Shown piece after piece: positions 29,887-37,700 of a stretch of DNA of 37,748 nt (positions are counted from its first letter, which is position 1; every line of letters starts with the position of its first letter). Where the stretch lies: the IMG/VR virus record IMGVR_UViG_3300028829_000356, positions 1 through 37,748 of that record. One strand, 5' to 3'. The translations under genes were made by a program, and so were the position numbers. Source of the stretch: a virus. The notes below the pieces were generated by a model. That model did no database searches. It saw nothing but the letters and a program-made list of their open reading frames with translations, and was not told the origin of the DNA.

Positions 29887-31800
29887 ATGAAAAAAATATT
29901 AACACATTGGACAATAGCATTTGTTACTTTGTTTGTGTTAATGTATATTGGTTTCAAAGACCCACAAGTAAAAGAGATATTAAGACTAAAAGGTTTTGAT
30001 TTACTTTTACAATCAGAAGAACGAACACAATCACAAGATATAGGTATAGTTACAATAGATGAAAAGTCTATTGAGAAGTATGGTCAATGGCCATGGAAAA
30101 GAGATATACTCGCTGATCTTATAATCAAGTTAAGAGAACAAGGCGCTGGCATTATAGTAATACCAATACTCTTTAGTGAAGAAGATAGACTAGGTGGCGA
30201 TGATGCCTTGACAAGTGTATTAGAATATGGTATAGTGATAGCACAAGTAGGAACTAATAACATAAACAAGAATTCTGTGCCAAGAGGTGTTGCGAAAATC
30301 AATGACCCTTTACCTTTCTTATTTGAGTGGGGTGGAATGTTAGGACCAATTAAAGAGTTTCATAATGCTAGTGGTGTAGGTGTGTCTAACACAGCGCCTG
30401 AAATAGATGGTGTAACTAGAAGAATACCACTACTTATGAAGATAGAAGATAGCATCTATCCAGCGTTGTCTATGGAAGTCATACGGGTGGCTGTGGGCGC
30501 CCCTAGTTATCAAGTTAAGTCAGGACCCTCAGGTATCATAGCTATGAGAGTGCCTGGTTTTGAGACAATAAAGACAGATGCTAATAGTAGAATATGGTTA
30601 AGATGGAACAAAGATTACGAAACTATATCAGCGAGTGAAGATGACTTTAGTAAGTTTGAAGGTAGAACTGTTATTATTGGAATGAGTGCTGAAGGACTTG
30701 CTGGAATTATCGCTACACCTATTGGTGAGAGATATGGTTATGAACTTACAGCCTCAACTTTAGATACAGTATTACAAGGAAAGAATATAGAAAGAATAGA
30801 TGTTAGTTTGTTATTAGAACTTGTAGCGTCATTTGTCTTAGGTATAATATTAATATTGATTACAAGATTTTTACCTTATTGGTTTATAGGAGTAAAACTT
30901 TTATCTTGGTATATTATATCAGTATGGTTAAGTCATTATTTTTTTACAACACGTTTAATGTTAATAGATGTAAGTTGGATTTTAGTTACAATAACTATCG
31001 TAGGATTTCATAGTGTATTCTTACGTTTCATATTAGAGTTTAATTTAAAACAACAAATAAGAAAACAGTTTGAGAAGTATCTGGATCCTAGACAAGTTGC
31101 TATACTTGTAAAGAATCCTGAGAAGTTAAAACTTGGTGGCGACAGAAAAGAAATGAGTTTCTTGTTTATGGACATTGTAGGTTTCACACCTATATCTGAA
31201 TACTATAAAAACAAAGATGACCCAGAAGGTTTAGTTGCTGTGATTAATGATTACTTAAATCGTATGAGTAAAATAGTTATGAAGAACGGTGGAACGATTG
31301 ACAAGTATATGGGAGATTGTATTATGGCTTTTTGGAACGCACCATTAGATTGTCACAATCACGCAGAGATGGCTGTGAAGACAGGAATAGAATGTGCGTT
31401 AGAAACTGATAAGTTAAAAAAAGAATTTAGGGAGAAAGGTCTTCCTGATATAAACATAGGTTCTGGTGTCAATACTGGAACTTGTATTGTCGGTAATATG
31501 GGTAGTGAAAACCGATTAGATTATTCTGTTATAGGTGACTCGGTAAACTTGGCAGCTAGACTTGAGGCTGCTACAAGAAATTATAGAGATAAGGACGGTA
31601 AGGTAACTCCTTTGATTTATTCTTCTTACACAAAAGAACACCTGAAAGATATTAAGTCAATTGAACTAGATAGAATCAAAGTAAAAGGTAAAGAGGAGTT
31701 AATTACAATTTATAAACCAGTAATCAACTTAATGGAGGGTTATGACTTTACTTCAAAAGAGAAAGTTACGACTAATAGTAAAAAGGATAATAAGAAATGA
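29887..31800 (+). CDS. CHASE2-domain class III adenylate cyclase
   Basis: A 637-residue inner-membrane sensor cyclase. After one N-terminal membrane helix comes a periplasmic CHASE2 domain (about 25-305; IGIVTIDEKSIEKYGQWPWK, GVSNTAPEIDGVTRRIPLL), three membrane helices (about 310-375), and a cytoplasmic class III cyclase domain (about 420-625). Catalytic residues are complete: metal-binding Asp429 (FMDIVGFT) and Asp477 (YMGD), ATP-selecting Lys473 and Asp545 (LDYSVIGD), and transition-state Asn554 and Arg558 (NLAAR). The Lys/Asp pair argues for cAMP rather than cGMP. CHASE2-cyclases in bacteria often accompany FecR-domain proteins, as here. It is presumably late-expressed with the adhesin. 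A phage carrying a full transmembrane cyclase is unusual. Confidence 0.95.
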   Translation: MKKILTHWTIAFVTLFVLMYIGFKDPQVKEILRLKGFDLLLQSEERTQSQDIGIVTIDEKSIEKYGQWPWKRDILADLIIKLREQGAGIIVIPILFSEEDRLGGDDALTSVLEYGIVIAQVGTNNINKNSVPRGVAKINDPLPFLFEWGGMLGPIKEFHNASGVGVSNTAPEIDGVTRRIPLLMKIEDSIYPALSMEVIRVAVGAPSYQVKSGPSGIIAMRVPGFETIKTDANSRIWLRWNKDYETISASEDDFSKFEGRTVIIGMSAEGLAGIIATPIGERYGYELTASTLDTVLQGKNIERIDVSLLLELVASFVLGIILILITRFLPYWFIGVKLLSWYIISVWLSHYFFTTRLMLIDVSWILVTITIVGFHSVFLRFILEFNLKQQIRKQFEKYLDPRQVAILVKNPEKLKLGGDRKEMSFLFMDIVGFTPISEYYKNKDDPEGLVAVINDYLNRMSKIVMKNGGTIDKYMGDCIMAFWNAPLDCHNHAEMAVKTGIECALETDKLKKEFREKGLPDINIGSGVNTGTCIVGNMGSENRLDYSVIGDSVNLAARLEAATRNYRDKDGKVTPLIYSSYTKEHLKDIKSIELDRIKVKGKEELITIYKPVINLMEGYDFTSKEKVTTNSKKDNKK

Positions 31801-31886
31801 TAAACAAAGAAAACTATACATACTCAATACACATTGGCTCAAAATTAAGAAACAAAAACTGCGAAGAAGAAAGAGAACATTTGTAA
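31797..31886 (+). CDS. Possible 29-residue peptide after the cyclase
   Basis: Short frame overlapping the cyclase stop (ATGA), starting MINKENYTYSIHIGSKLRNK. A competing 66-residue, very basic frame covers 31742-31942. Both are weakly supported; the stretch 31801-31945 may be a decayed gene or spacer. No ribosome-binding site beyond coupling is visible. Confidence 0.3.
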   Translation: MINKENYTYSIHIGSKLRNKNCEEEREHL

Positions 31887-31947
31887 AACTCTGGAAACTA
31901 AAAAGACTAAATACATTGAAAAGATACCAACAAGCTTCATAATAAAC

Positions 31948-31975
31948 TTGACTTTCACAAAAAAATAAATATAAT
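31948..31975 (+). promoter_or_regulatory. Overlapping sigma70-type and late-type promoter
   Basis: TTGACT (31948-31953), 16-base spacer and TATAAT (31970-31975) form a host-type promoter. AATAAATA (31964-31971), a late-type box, overlaps its -10. The gene at 32069 could therefore be expressed in both phases. Confidence 0.6.
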
Positions 31976-31994
31976 AGAGTTAATATATTAATTA

Positions 31995-32055
31995 ATGCAT
32001 TACTGCATATGACCCACTGGGTAATAGAAACTCTATAAACCGTCTCGTAAGAGAT
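31995..32055 (+). promoter_or_regulatory. Structured leader RNA with three small hairpins
   Basis: Three consecutive inverted repeats lie in the leader of the gene at 32069: ATGCA-TTAC-TGCAT (31995-32008), ACCC-ACT-GGGT (32012-32022) and TCTC-GTAA-GAGA (32043-32054, a GNRA-type loop). An ATTAC/GTAAT pairing could compete with the first two. No known riboswitch fold is recognised. This leader is the largest intergenic region of the window. Confidence 0.4.
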
Positions 32056-32068
32056 AGAAGACAAAGAT

Positions 32069-32497
32069 ATGCCAGATACAACAGAAATAAAAGTAGATTT
32101 AGAATCATTAAGAAAAGACATTGAAAATGTCAATACTATTAATGGCAGAATAGATACTGCAATTGATAAGTTGACAGATGTATCTACTTCTATTAAATCT
32201 ATGTTAGCTGTCCATGAAGAAAAGATTACTAGGCAAGAAAAACTTGACGAAATAATCTTTGATAAATTGAGAGAAAGACAAGTAGAAATTACTGAAGTTT
32301 ATAGAGAGTTAAAGAAAGACGTGGAATTGAGTGAAAAGAGATTACTCATTGAAATCAAGTCATTAAAGAACGATATAGGCGCTAGAGTTGGTGTTTTAGA
32401 AAAATACAGGTGGATTATCATAGGTGGGGCGATTGTCATAGGGTGGATACTATCAAAGAACTTTATGCCAATAGTACACATGATGGCCTCAAATTAG
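32069..32497 (+). CDS. Coiled-coil protein with C-terminal membrane anchor (XhlA-like)
   Basis: A 142-residue protein: about 115 residues of charged coiled coil (TEIKVDLESLRKDIENVN; VHEEKITRQEKLDEIIFDKL), then LEKYRWIIIGGAIVIGWILS, a single C-terminal membrane helix, and a short tail. The architecture equals XhlA-type holin-associated proteins of phages. It is preceded by its own promoter and a structured leader rather than being in an operon. A lysis-related or membrane-scaffold role is inferred. Confidence 0.7.
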   Translation: MPDTTEIKVDLESLRKDIENVNTINGRIDTAIDKLTDVSTSIKSMLAVHEEKITRQEKLDEIIFDKLRERQVEITEVYRELKKDVELSEKRLLIEIKSLKNDIGARVGVLEKYRWIIIGGAIVIGWILSKNFMPIVHMMASN

Positions 32498-32499
32498 GG

Positions 32500-32528
32500 T
32501 TGACATTTTTGATGTTTTGTGATATTAT
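32500..32528 (+). promoter_or_regulatory. Sigma70-type promoter for the primase gene
   Basis: TTGACA (32500-32505), 17-base spacer, TATTAT (32523-32528). Expected start near 32535, 5 bases before the ATG at 32540, leaving no room for a ribosome-binding site. Confidence 0.8.
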
Positions 32529-32539
32529 GTTTGAGTGTT

Positions 32540-33535
32540 ATGTCAAGTTATATAGATTTAAAGTATATCTCTAATTTAAAGAGTCGTTTACCAGGATTTA
32601 AACAGAAGAATGATTATCTGTTTAACTTCAGGTGTCCACATTGTGGCGATTCAAAAAAATCAAAAATTAAAACAAGAGCATATTTGTATCGTGTAAAAAA
32701 TGATATGTTCTTCAAGTGCCACAATTGTGGTATGGGTCAAAACTTATCTAACTTTATTAAGTTTGTTGATCCACAAATGTATTCTGAATATCTATTAGAA
32801 AGATATAAGAAAGGGGCACCAGCGACACCGAAGCCTCAGTTCGATTTCAAACCAGCGTTTGAAGATAGAACTATACTTGACAATTTGAAAAGTATAAAAC
32901 AATTAGATGATAAACACCCAGCGAGACAATATTGTTTAAAGAGAAAATTACCTAGTGAATTTTTTGACAAGTTATTTTTCGCTGATAAGTTTGGCGCCTT
33001 AGTAAATAAAGTGAAACCAAAAACCTATGGGGAAAAAGATCACCCTAGGTTAGTAATACCATTTTATGATACGACAGGAAAGTTATTCGCTTTTCAAGGT
33101 CGTGCTTTTGGAAATGAACAACCAAAGTATCTTACGGTAAAACTAGATGAAAACAAACAAAAAGTTTACGGCCTTGAAAGAGTTAATTTTCAAAGACCTA
33201 TCTTCATCACAGAAGGCCCACTTGATAGCCTTTTTGTTGATAATTGTCTTGCTGCTGCTGGAGCTGATTTAATTCTAAAGAACAAAATTAAGAACGAAGA
33301 AGTTACATACATATTTGATAACGAACCAAGAAACAAAGAAATTGTAAAACGTATGTATGATGTGGTTGAGAAAGATTACAACTTGGTCGTGTGGCCTGAA
33401 GATATGCGACATAAAGACATTAATGATATGATTGTAGCAGGGTTGACAAAGACCGAAGTTTGTGATATTCTAAATAGAAACACTTACTCAAAACTTTCAG
33501 CACTAACAAAATTAAACGAATATAAAAAGATATAG
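32540..33535 (+). CDS. 61: DNA primase, T4 gp61-like
   Basis: A 331-residue primase of the T4 gp61 type, making RNA primers with the gp41 helicase. The N-terminal zinc-binding domain has FRCPHCGDSKK and FFKCHNCG (Cys-x2-Cys pairs). The catalytic TOPRIM-containing part has HPRLVIPFYDTTGKLFAFQG, KYLTVKLDENKQKVYGLERV, ITEGPLDSLFVDN (acidic TOPRIM Glu) and TYIFDNEPRNKEIVKRMYD, closing with KDINDMIVAG. Length and blocks match T4 gp61 closely. I choose ATG 32540 and not the GTG at 32519, because the latter lies inside the promoter, upstream of the predicted transcription start. The mRNA appears almost leaderless. Confidence 0.95.
   Translation: MSSYIDLKYISNLKSRLPGFKQKNDYLFNFRCPHCGDSKKSKIKTRAYLYRVKNDMFFKCHNCGMGQNLSNFIKFVDPQMYSEYLLERYKKGAPATPKPQFDFKPAFEDRTILDNLKSIKQLDDKHPARQYCLKRKLPSEFFDKLFFADKFGALVNKVKPKTYGEKDHPRLVIPFYDTTGKLFAFQGRAFGNEQPKYLTVKLDENKQKVYGLERVNFQRPIFITEGPLDSLFVDNCLAAAGADLILKNKIKNEEVTYIFDNEPRNKEIVKRMYDVVEKDYNLVVWPEDMRHKDINDMIVAGLTKTEVCDILNRNTYSKLSALTKLNEYKKI
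33443..33471 (+). promoter_or_regulatory. Possible internal promoter upstream of nrdA
   Basis: TTGACA (33443-33448), 17-base spacer, TATTCT (33466-33471), within the last codons of the primase gene and about 70 bases before nrdA. Exact -35 and spacing agree with the other promoters, but it is inside coding sequence and could be fortuitous. Confidence 0.5.
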
Positions 33536-33542
33536 GAGATAC

Positions 33543-35849
33543 ATGGAAAATATAAATGTAGTAAAACGAGGTAGTCGTGGCAAAGAACCATTAAACATTG
33601 AGAAGATACATGAAATGGTTGAGTATGCTTGCGAAAACGTAAATGGTGTCTCATCATCTCAGGTTGAGATGAAATCTGGATTACAATTTACAGATGGTAT
33701 TACTACAAATGATATTCAACAAATCCTTATCAAATCAGCAGCAGATTTAATTTCATTAGATAGTCCTAACTATCAATATGTTGCGGCAAGATTATTACTT
33801 TATAGTTTGAGAAAACAATTTATGGGAAAACTTTGGGACCACCCACATTTGTTTGACCATGTTAGTAGAGCTGTAGAAAAAAATGTTTATGATCATACTA
33901 TATTAGAAAAGTATCAAAGAAAAGATTTTGATAGAATGGAAAACTGGATTAACCACGAGAGAGATTATACTTTCACATATGCTGGGTTAAGACAAGTTAT
34001 TGACAAATACCTAGTACAAGATAGAAGTAACGGTGACATATTTGAAACACCACAATTTATGTACATGATGATTAGTGCTACTATGTTCGCTGATTATCCA
34101 AAAGAAAAGAGAATGACTTATGTTAAAAAATACTATGACGCAATTTCACAATTTAAAATTAATATTCCAACTCCAGTTATGGCAGGTGTTAGAACGCCTC
34201 TCAAACAGTATGCTAGTTGTGTTCTGGTTGATACTGATGACACTTTACCTAGTATCTTTTCTAGCGATATGGCTATTGGACGTTATGTTGCGCAGCGTGC
34301 TGGCATTGGTATTAATGCTGGTAGAATACGAGGTATCAATGCGAGGATACGAGGAGGTGAAGTACAACACACCGGCGTTATTCCTTTCCTTAAAAAGTTT
34401 GAAGCAACAGTTAAGTGTTGTACTCAAAACGGAGTTAGAGGCGGTTCGGCTACTGTTCACTTTCCAATTTGGCACCAAGAGATAGAAGATATAATCGTAT
34501 TAAAAAATAACAAAGGTAGTGAAGATAACAGAGTTAGAAAATTAGATTACTCTATACAAATATCAAAACTATTCTATGAAAGATTTATCAACGAAGAAGA
34601 AATAACTTTATTCTCACCACACGAAGTACCTGAACTATATGAAGCTTGGGGAACACCAGAGTTTGACGATCTGTATATAAAAGCTGAAAGAAAATTAAGT
34701 ATTAAGAAAAAGAAAATAGGAGCACAAGAATTATTTTTTGACATACTAAAAGAGAGAGCAGAGACTGGTAGAATTTATATAATGAATATAGATCACTGTA
34801 ATACTCACTCATCATTTAAAGACTTGATTAGAATGTCAAACTTATGCCAAGAGATCACTCTCCCAACTGATCCAATCCAACACATAGATGGCGAAGGTGA
34901 GATTGCCCTTTGTATTCTATCAGCCATCAATGTTGGTAAGATTGATAAAAGAGACGAGTTAGAAGAACTATGCGATCTAGCAGTTAGAAGTTTAGATGAA
35001 ATAATAGATCATCAAAAGTATCCTGTAAGAGCAGCAGAAATATCTACAAAGGCTAGAAGAAGTTTGGGTATAGGTTATATCGGTCTTGCTCACTATCTAG
35101 CAAAGAAAGGTTATTCTTACGAACAAAAATTAGGTTGGCGTCAAGTTGATAAACTGACAGAAGCATTTCAATATTATCTATTAAAGGCAAGTAATGATTT
35201 GGCCAAAGAAAAAGGTCAATGTGAATTCTTTAATAGAACAAAGTATTCTGATGGTATCTTACCAATAGACACTTACAAGAAAGAGGTAGACGAGGTTGTA
35301 ACCAGAAATCTAACTTATGATTGGGAGTTTCTAAGGAAAGAAATTAAAGAGCATGGACTCAGACATAGCACACTCTCTGCTCAAATGCCATCAGAATCTT
35401 CTAGTGTGGTTTCTAATGCTACTAACGGCATTGAACCACCTAGAGATTATTTAAGTATTAAGAAAAGTAAAAAAGGTCCATTGAAACAAGTGGTACCAGA
35501 TTACAAAAAATTAAAATCAAACTATACTTTACTATGGGATATGAAATCAAACGAAGGTTATATCAATGTAGTAGCAGTAATGCAGAAGTATTTTGATCAA
35601 GCGATAAGTGGTAACTGGTCATACAATCCAGATCACTTTGAAGAAAACCAAGTACCATTGTCACAAATGGCGCAAGACTTATTAACGACATATAGATTAG
35701 GTTGGAAGACTTCTTACTACCAAAATACATATGACGCTAAGAAAGACGTTGACGAACCAGCACACCCGATTGGTTTCACAGATAATGTACCAGAAGAACC
35801 AATCAACAATGACGAGGATCCAGAGAACTGTGATTCTTGTACAATTTAA
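33543..35849 (+). CDS. nrdA: Ribonucleotide reductase class Ia, large subunit
   Basis: The 768-residue catalytic alpha subunit of aerobic ribonucleotide reductase, making deoxynucleotides for phage DNA synthesis. It aligns along its whole length with E. coli NrdA: an N-terminal ATP-cone region (VVKRGSRGKEPLNIEKIHEM), QYASCVLVDTDD with the substrate-reducing Cys, RAGIGINAGRIRG, NIDHCNTHSSF, the SNLCQEITLPT thiyl-radical Cys, ALCILSAINVGKI with the third active-site Cys, and PSESSSVVSNATNGIEPPR. The tail ends NCDSCTI, so the swinging pair is Cys-x2-Cys rather than the Cys-x4-Cys of E. coli. It has an AGGAGA ribosome-binding site. nrdB follows 21 bases later. Confidence 0.97.
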   Translation: MENINVVKRGSRGKEPLNIEKIHEMVEYACENVNGVSSSQVEMKSGLQFTDGITTNDIQQILIKSAADLISLDSPNYQYVAARLLLYSLRKQFMGKLWDHPHLFDHVSRAVEKNVYDHTILEKYQRKDFDRMENWINHERDYTFTYAGLRQVIDKYLVQDRSNGDIFETPQFMYMMISATMFADYPKEKRMTYVKKYYDAISQFKINIPTPVMAGVRTPLKQYASCVLVDTDDTLPSIFSSDMAIGRYVAQRAGIGINAGRIRGINARIRGGEVQHTGVIPFLKKFEATVKCCTQNGVRGGSATVHFPIWHQEIEDIIVLKNNKGSEDNRVRKLDYSIQISKLFYERFINEEEITLFSPHEVPELYEAWGTPEFDDLYIKAERKLSIKKKKIGAQELFFDILKERAETGRIYIMNIDHCNTHSSFKDLIRMSNLCQEITLPTDPIQHIDGEGEIALCILSAINVGKIDKRDELEELCDLAVRSLDEIIDHQKYPVRAAEISTKARRSLGIGYIGLAHYLAKKGYSYEQKLGWRQVDKLTEAFQYYLLKASNDLAKEKGQCEFFNRTKYSDGILPIDTYKKEVDEVVTRNLTYDWEFLRKEIKEHGLRHSTLSAQMPSESSSVVSNATNGIEPPRDYLSIKKSKKGPLKQVVPDYKKLKSNYTLLWDMKSNEGYINVVAVMQKYFDQAISGNWSYNPDHFEENQVPLSQMAQDLLTTYRLGWKTSYYQNTYDAKKDVDEPAHPIGFTDNVPEEPINNDEDPENCDSCTI

Positions 35850-35855
35850 GAAAGT

Positions 35856-35863
35856 AATAAATA
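35856..35863 (+). promoter_or_regulatory. Possible late-type box upstream of nrdB
   Basis: AATAAATA ends 7 bases before the nrdB ATG. It differs from consensus at one base, and nrdB is normally an early gene, so it may be chance in AT-rich DNA. Confidence 0.25.
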
Positions 35864-35870
35864 AAACGCT

Positions 35871-36974
35871 ATGGCAAAATCAGTTTTTAATAAAGGAAAA
35901 AATGTCAATTTTTTAAAACAACCAATGTTCTTTGGCGAGGACCTGGCTGTTCAAAGATACGACACTATGAAATATCCTATATTTGATAAATTAACTCAAC
36001 AACAACTTGGTTACTTTTGGAGACCAGAAGAAGTTTCTTTACAAAAAGATAGAAACGATTACCAAGAGTTAAGACCAGAGCAAAAAGATATCTTTACTTC
36101 TAATCTAAAGTATCAAACTATGTTAGATAGTGTTCAAGGTCGTGGTCCTTGTTTAGCATTCTTACCATTTGTATCATTACCAGAACTAGAAGGCTGTATT
36201 GTGACTTGGGACTTTATGGAAACAATCCATAGTAGAAGTTATACATACATCATAAAGAACTTGTATTCTAATCCTAGTGATGTATTTGATACCATTATTA
36301 AAGATGAGAAGATTGAAAAGAGAGCGAATTCTGTAACACAATGTTATGATGATTTAATCTTAACAGGTTACAAATATCAACTAGATAAAACTAAAGTTGA
36401 TGAATACGAATTAAAGAAAAAATTATGGAAGGCTTTGATTACAGTAAACATACTAGAGGGTTTAAGATTTTATGTATCGTTTGCTTGTAGTTTTGCTTTT
36501 GGTGAACTTAAATTATTAGAAGGATCAGCAAAGATTATTTCATTTATCGCAAGAGACGAAAGTCAACATCTAGCAGTATCACAAAGAATTATAAACAATT
36601 TTAGAGACATAGAACGAGACAAAGTTATGGACAAAGTAATTAAAGATACTGAAAAAGAAGTCTATACAATGTATGATGACGCAGTACAAGAAGAAAAAAG
36701 ATGGGCGACTTATCTTTTCTCAAAAGGTTCTATGATAGGTCTATCAGAAAAATTATTACATCAATTTGTAGAGTACACAGCTAATAGAAGAATGAAATCT
36801 ATTGGACTAACTCCTGCTTATGATACCAAAACAAATCCATTACCATGGACAGATCATTGGTTGAATAGTAGAGGAACGCAGAATGCTCCACAAGAAACAG
36901 AAATAGAAAGTTATGTTATTGGTGGAATAAAACAAGACGTTAAAAAAGATCAATTTAAAAAGTTTAAATTATAA
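35871..36974 (+). CDS. nrdB: Ribonucleotide reductase class Ia, small subunit
   Basis: The 367-residue beta subunit that carries the di-iron/tyrosyl-radical cofactor. Iron ligands and radical residue are visible: WDFMETIHSRSYTYI contains the Glu and His ligands and the radical Tyr (residue 124), LEGLRFYVSFACSFAFGE gives the second half, and ARDESQHLAV the last Glu/His pair. This marks it as a tyrosyl-radical type (NrdB), not the Phe-containing manganese/iron type. Its length matches E. coli NrdB. It lies directly after nrdA; the stop overlaps the next ATG (TAATG). Confidence 0.97.
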   Translation: MAKSVFNKGKNVNFLKQPMFFGEDLAVQRYDTMKYPIFDKLTQQQLGYFWRPEEVSLQKDRNDYQELRPEQKDIFTSNLKYQTMLDSVQGRGPCLAFLPFVSLPELEGCIVTWDFMETIHSRSYTYIIKNLYSNPSDVFDTIIKDEKIEKRANSVTQCYDDLILTGYKYQLDKTKVDEYELKKKLWKALITVNILEGLRFYVSFACSFAFGELKLLEGSAKIISFIARDESQHLAVSQRIINNFRDIERDKVMDKVIKDTEKEVYTMYDDAVQEEKRWATYLFSKGSMIGLSEKLLHQFVEYTANRRMKSIGLTPAYDTKTNPLPWTDHWLNSRGTQNAPQETEIESYVIGGIKQDVKKDQFKKFKL

Positions 36975-37162
36975 TGATAGAAAAACGAGAAAAGACCTGT
37001 TCTAGTTGCGAGACTAAATACTCTATACAATGGGACATTGAGGTACAAGACCTTGAGCCATTGACTTGTCCATTTTGTGGACATGAAGTAGAGGAAGTAC
37101 CAAATGACGATGGAGAAGACACAATCTGGACAAACGAATCCGAAGACGATAATTGGAATTGA
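36974..37162 (+). CDS. Small zinc-ribbon protein
   Basis: A 62-residue protein with two Cys-x2-Cys knuckles (KTCSSCETKYSIQWDIE and LTCPFCGHEVEEV), the pattern of a rubredoxin-like zinc ribbon, and an acidic tail. It is coupled to nrdB by TAATG and overlaps the nuclease gene by 59 bases. It may be a redox or nucleic-acid accessory; no glutaredoxin-type CPYC is present, so it is not an NrdC. Confidence 0.8.
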   Translation: MIEKREKTCSSCETKYSIQWDIEVQDLEPLTCPFCGHEVEEVPNDDGEDTIWTNESEDDNWN

Positions 37163-37700
37163 TTATAGTTTAACAAGTCCAGCCATTTGTATTACAACAG
37201 ATTTCGTATTTAAGAATAGTAAGTTTTATTACTTGACAAATAAGAAAAAGTACATTGGTAAAATGTCAAACAATATTATTGGATTTGAACATAAAGAATA
37301 CGACACACCTATTAGACGATTTAGTCAAATATCCGATTGGGTATATGAACTAATGGAAGATACTATACACACAGAACAATTAGTTTTCATAGAAGGTTAC
37401 TCTTTTGGATCAAAGGGTCAAGCAGTATTTCAGATTGCTGAGAACTGTGGTATTCTAAAGTATAGATTACAACAAATGATGATAGATTATGACACTGTTG
37501 TTCCTAGTGTAGTAAAAAAGGGCGCCACTGGAAAAGGTAATGCTGATAAAGATATGATGTATGAATTCTTTTCTAAAGAAACAAAGACAGATTTAAAGAA
37601 AATATTTGATACTCAAAAGGTCGGAAACCCTATATCAGATATTGTTGATAGTTATTATATAGCGAAAATTGGCTACGAATCGTCACAAAAACCCCTATAA
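37104..37700 (+). CDS. RuvC-like resolvase / RNase H-fold nuclease
   Basis: A 198-residue nuclease of the RuvC/RNase H fold, of a type common in marine T4-like phages and likely to act on Holliday junctions or branched replication DNA. Acidic active-site residues are in the expected order: Asp20 (IIGIDYSLTSPA), Glu97 (LVFIEGYSFGSKGQ), and the C-terminal ISDIVDSYYIAKIG with Asp179/Asp182. The GKGNADKDMM stretch resembles the RuvC loop before the last motif. The first codons overlap the zinc-ribbon gene by 59 bases, and an ATG two codons later is an alternative start. Nothing recognisable follows it to the window end. Confidence 0.88.
   Translation: MTMEKTQSGQTNPKTIIGIDYSLTSPAICITTDFVFKNSKFYYLTNKKKYIGKMSNNIIGFEHKEYDTPIRRFSQISDWVYELMEDTIHTEQLVFIEGYSFGSKGQAVFQIAENCGILKYRLQQMMIDYDTVVPSVVKKGATGKGNADKDMMYEFFSKETKTDLKKIFDTQKVGNPISDIVDSYYIAKIGYESSQKPL

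Noticed and set aside
31742-31942. 66-residue very basic frame overlapping the cyclase end
   Set aside because: Composition (Lys/Arg/Leu) looks like an out-of-frame reading of A-rich DNA; no start signal. The stretch may be spacer or a decayed gene.
32519-32539. GTG start adding seven residues to the primase
   Set aside because: It lies in the spacer between the TTGACA and TATTAT boxes, upstream of the predicted transcription start; the ATG at 32540 matches the T4 gp61 N-terminus (MSS).
36974-37162. Zinc-ribbon gene as the glutaredoxin/thioredoxin (NrdC) partner of NrdAB
   Set aside because: It has two Cys-x2-Cys knuckles of a zinc ribbon but no thioredoxin fold or CPYC-type active site.
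37233-37261. TTGACA near the window end as a promoter
   Set aside because: No acceptable -10 box at 16-18 bases; it is inside the RuvC-like coding sequence.
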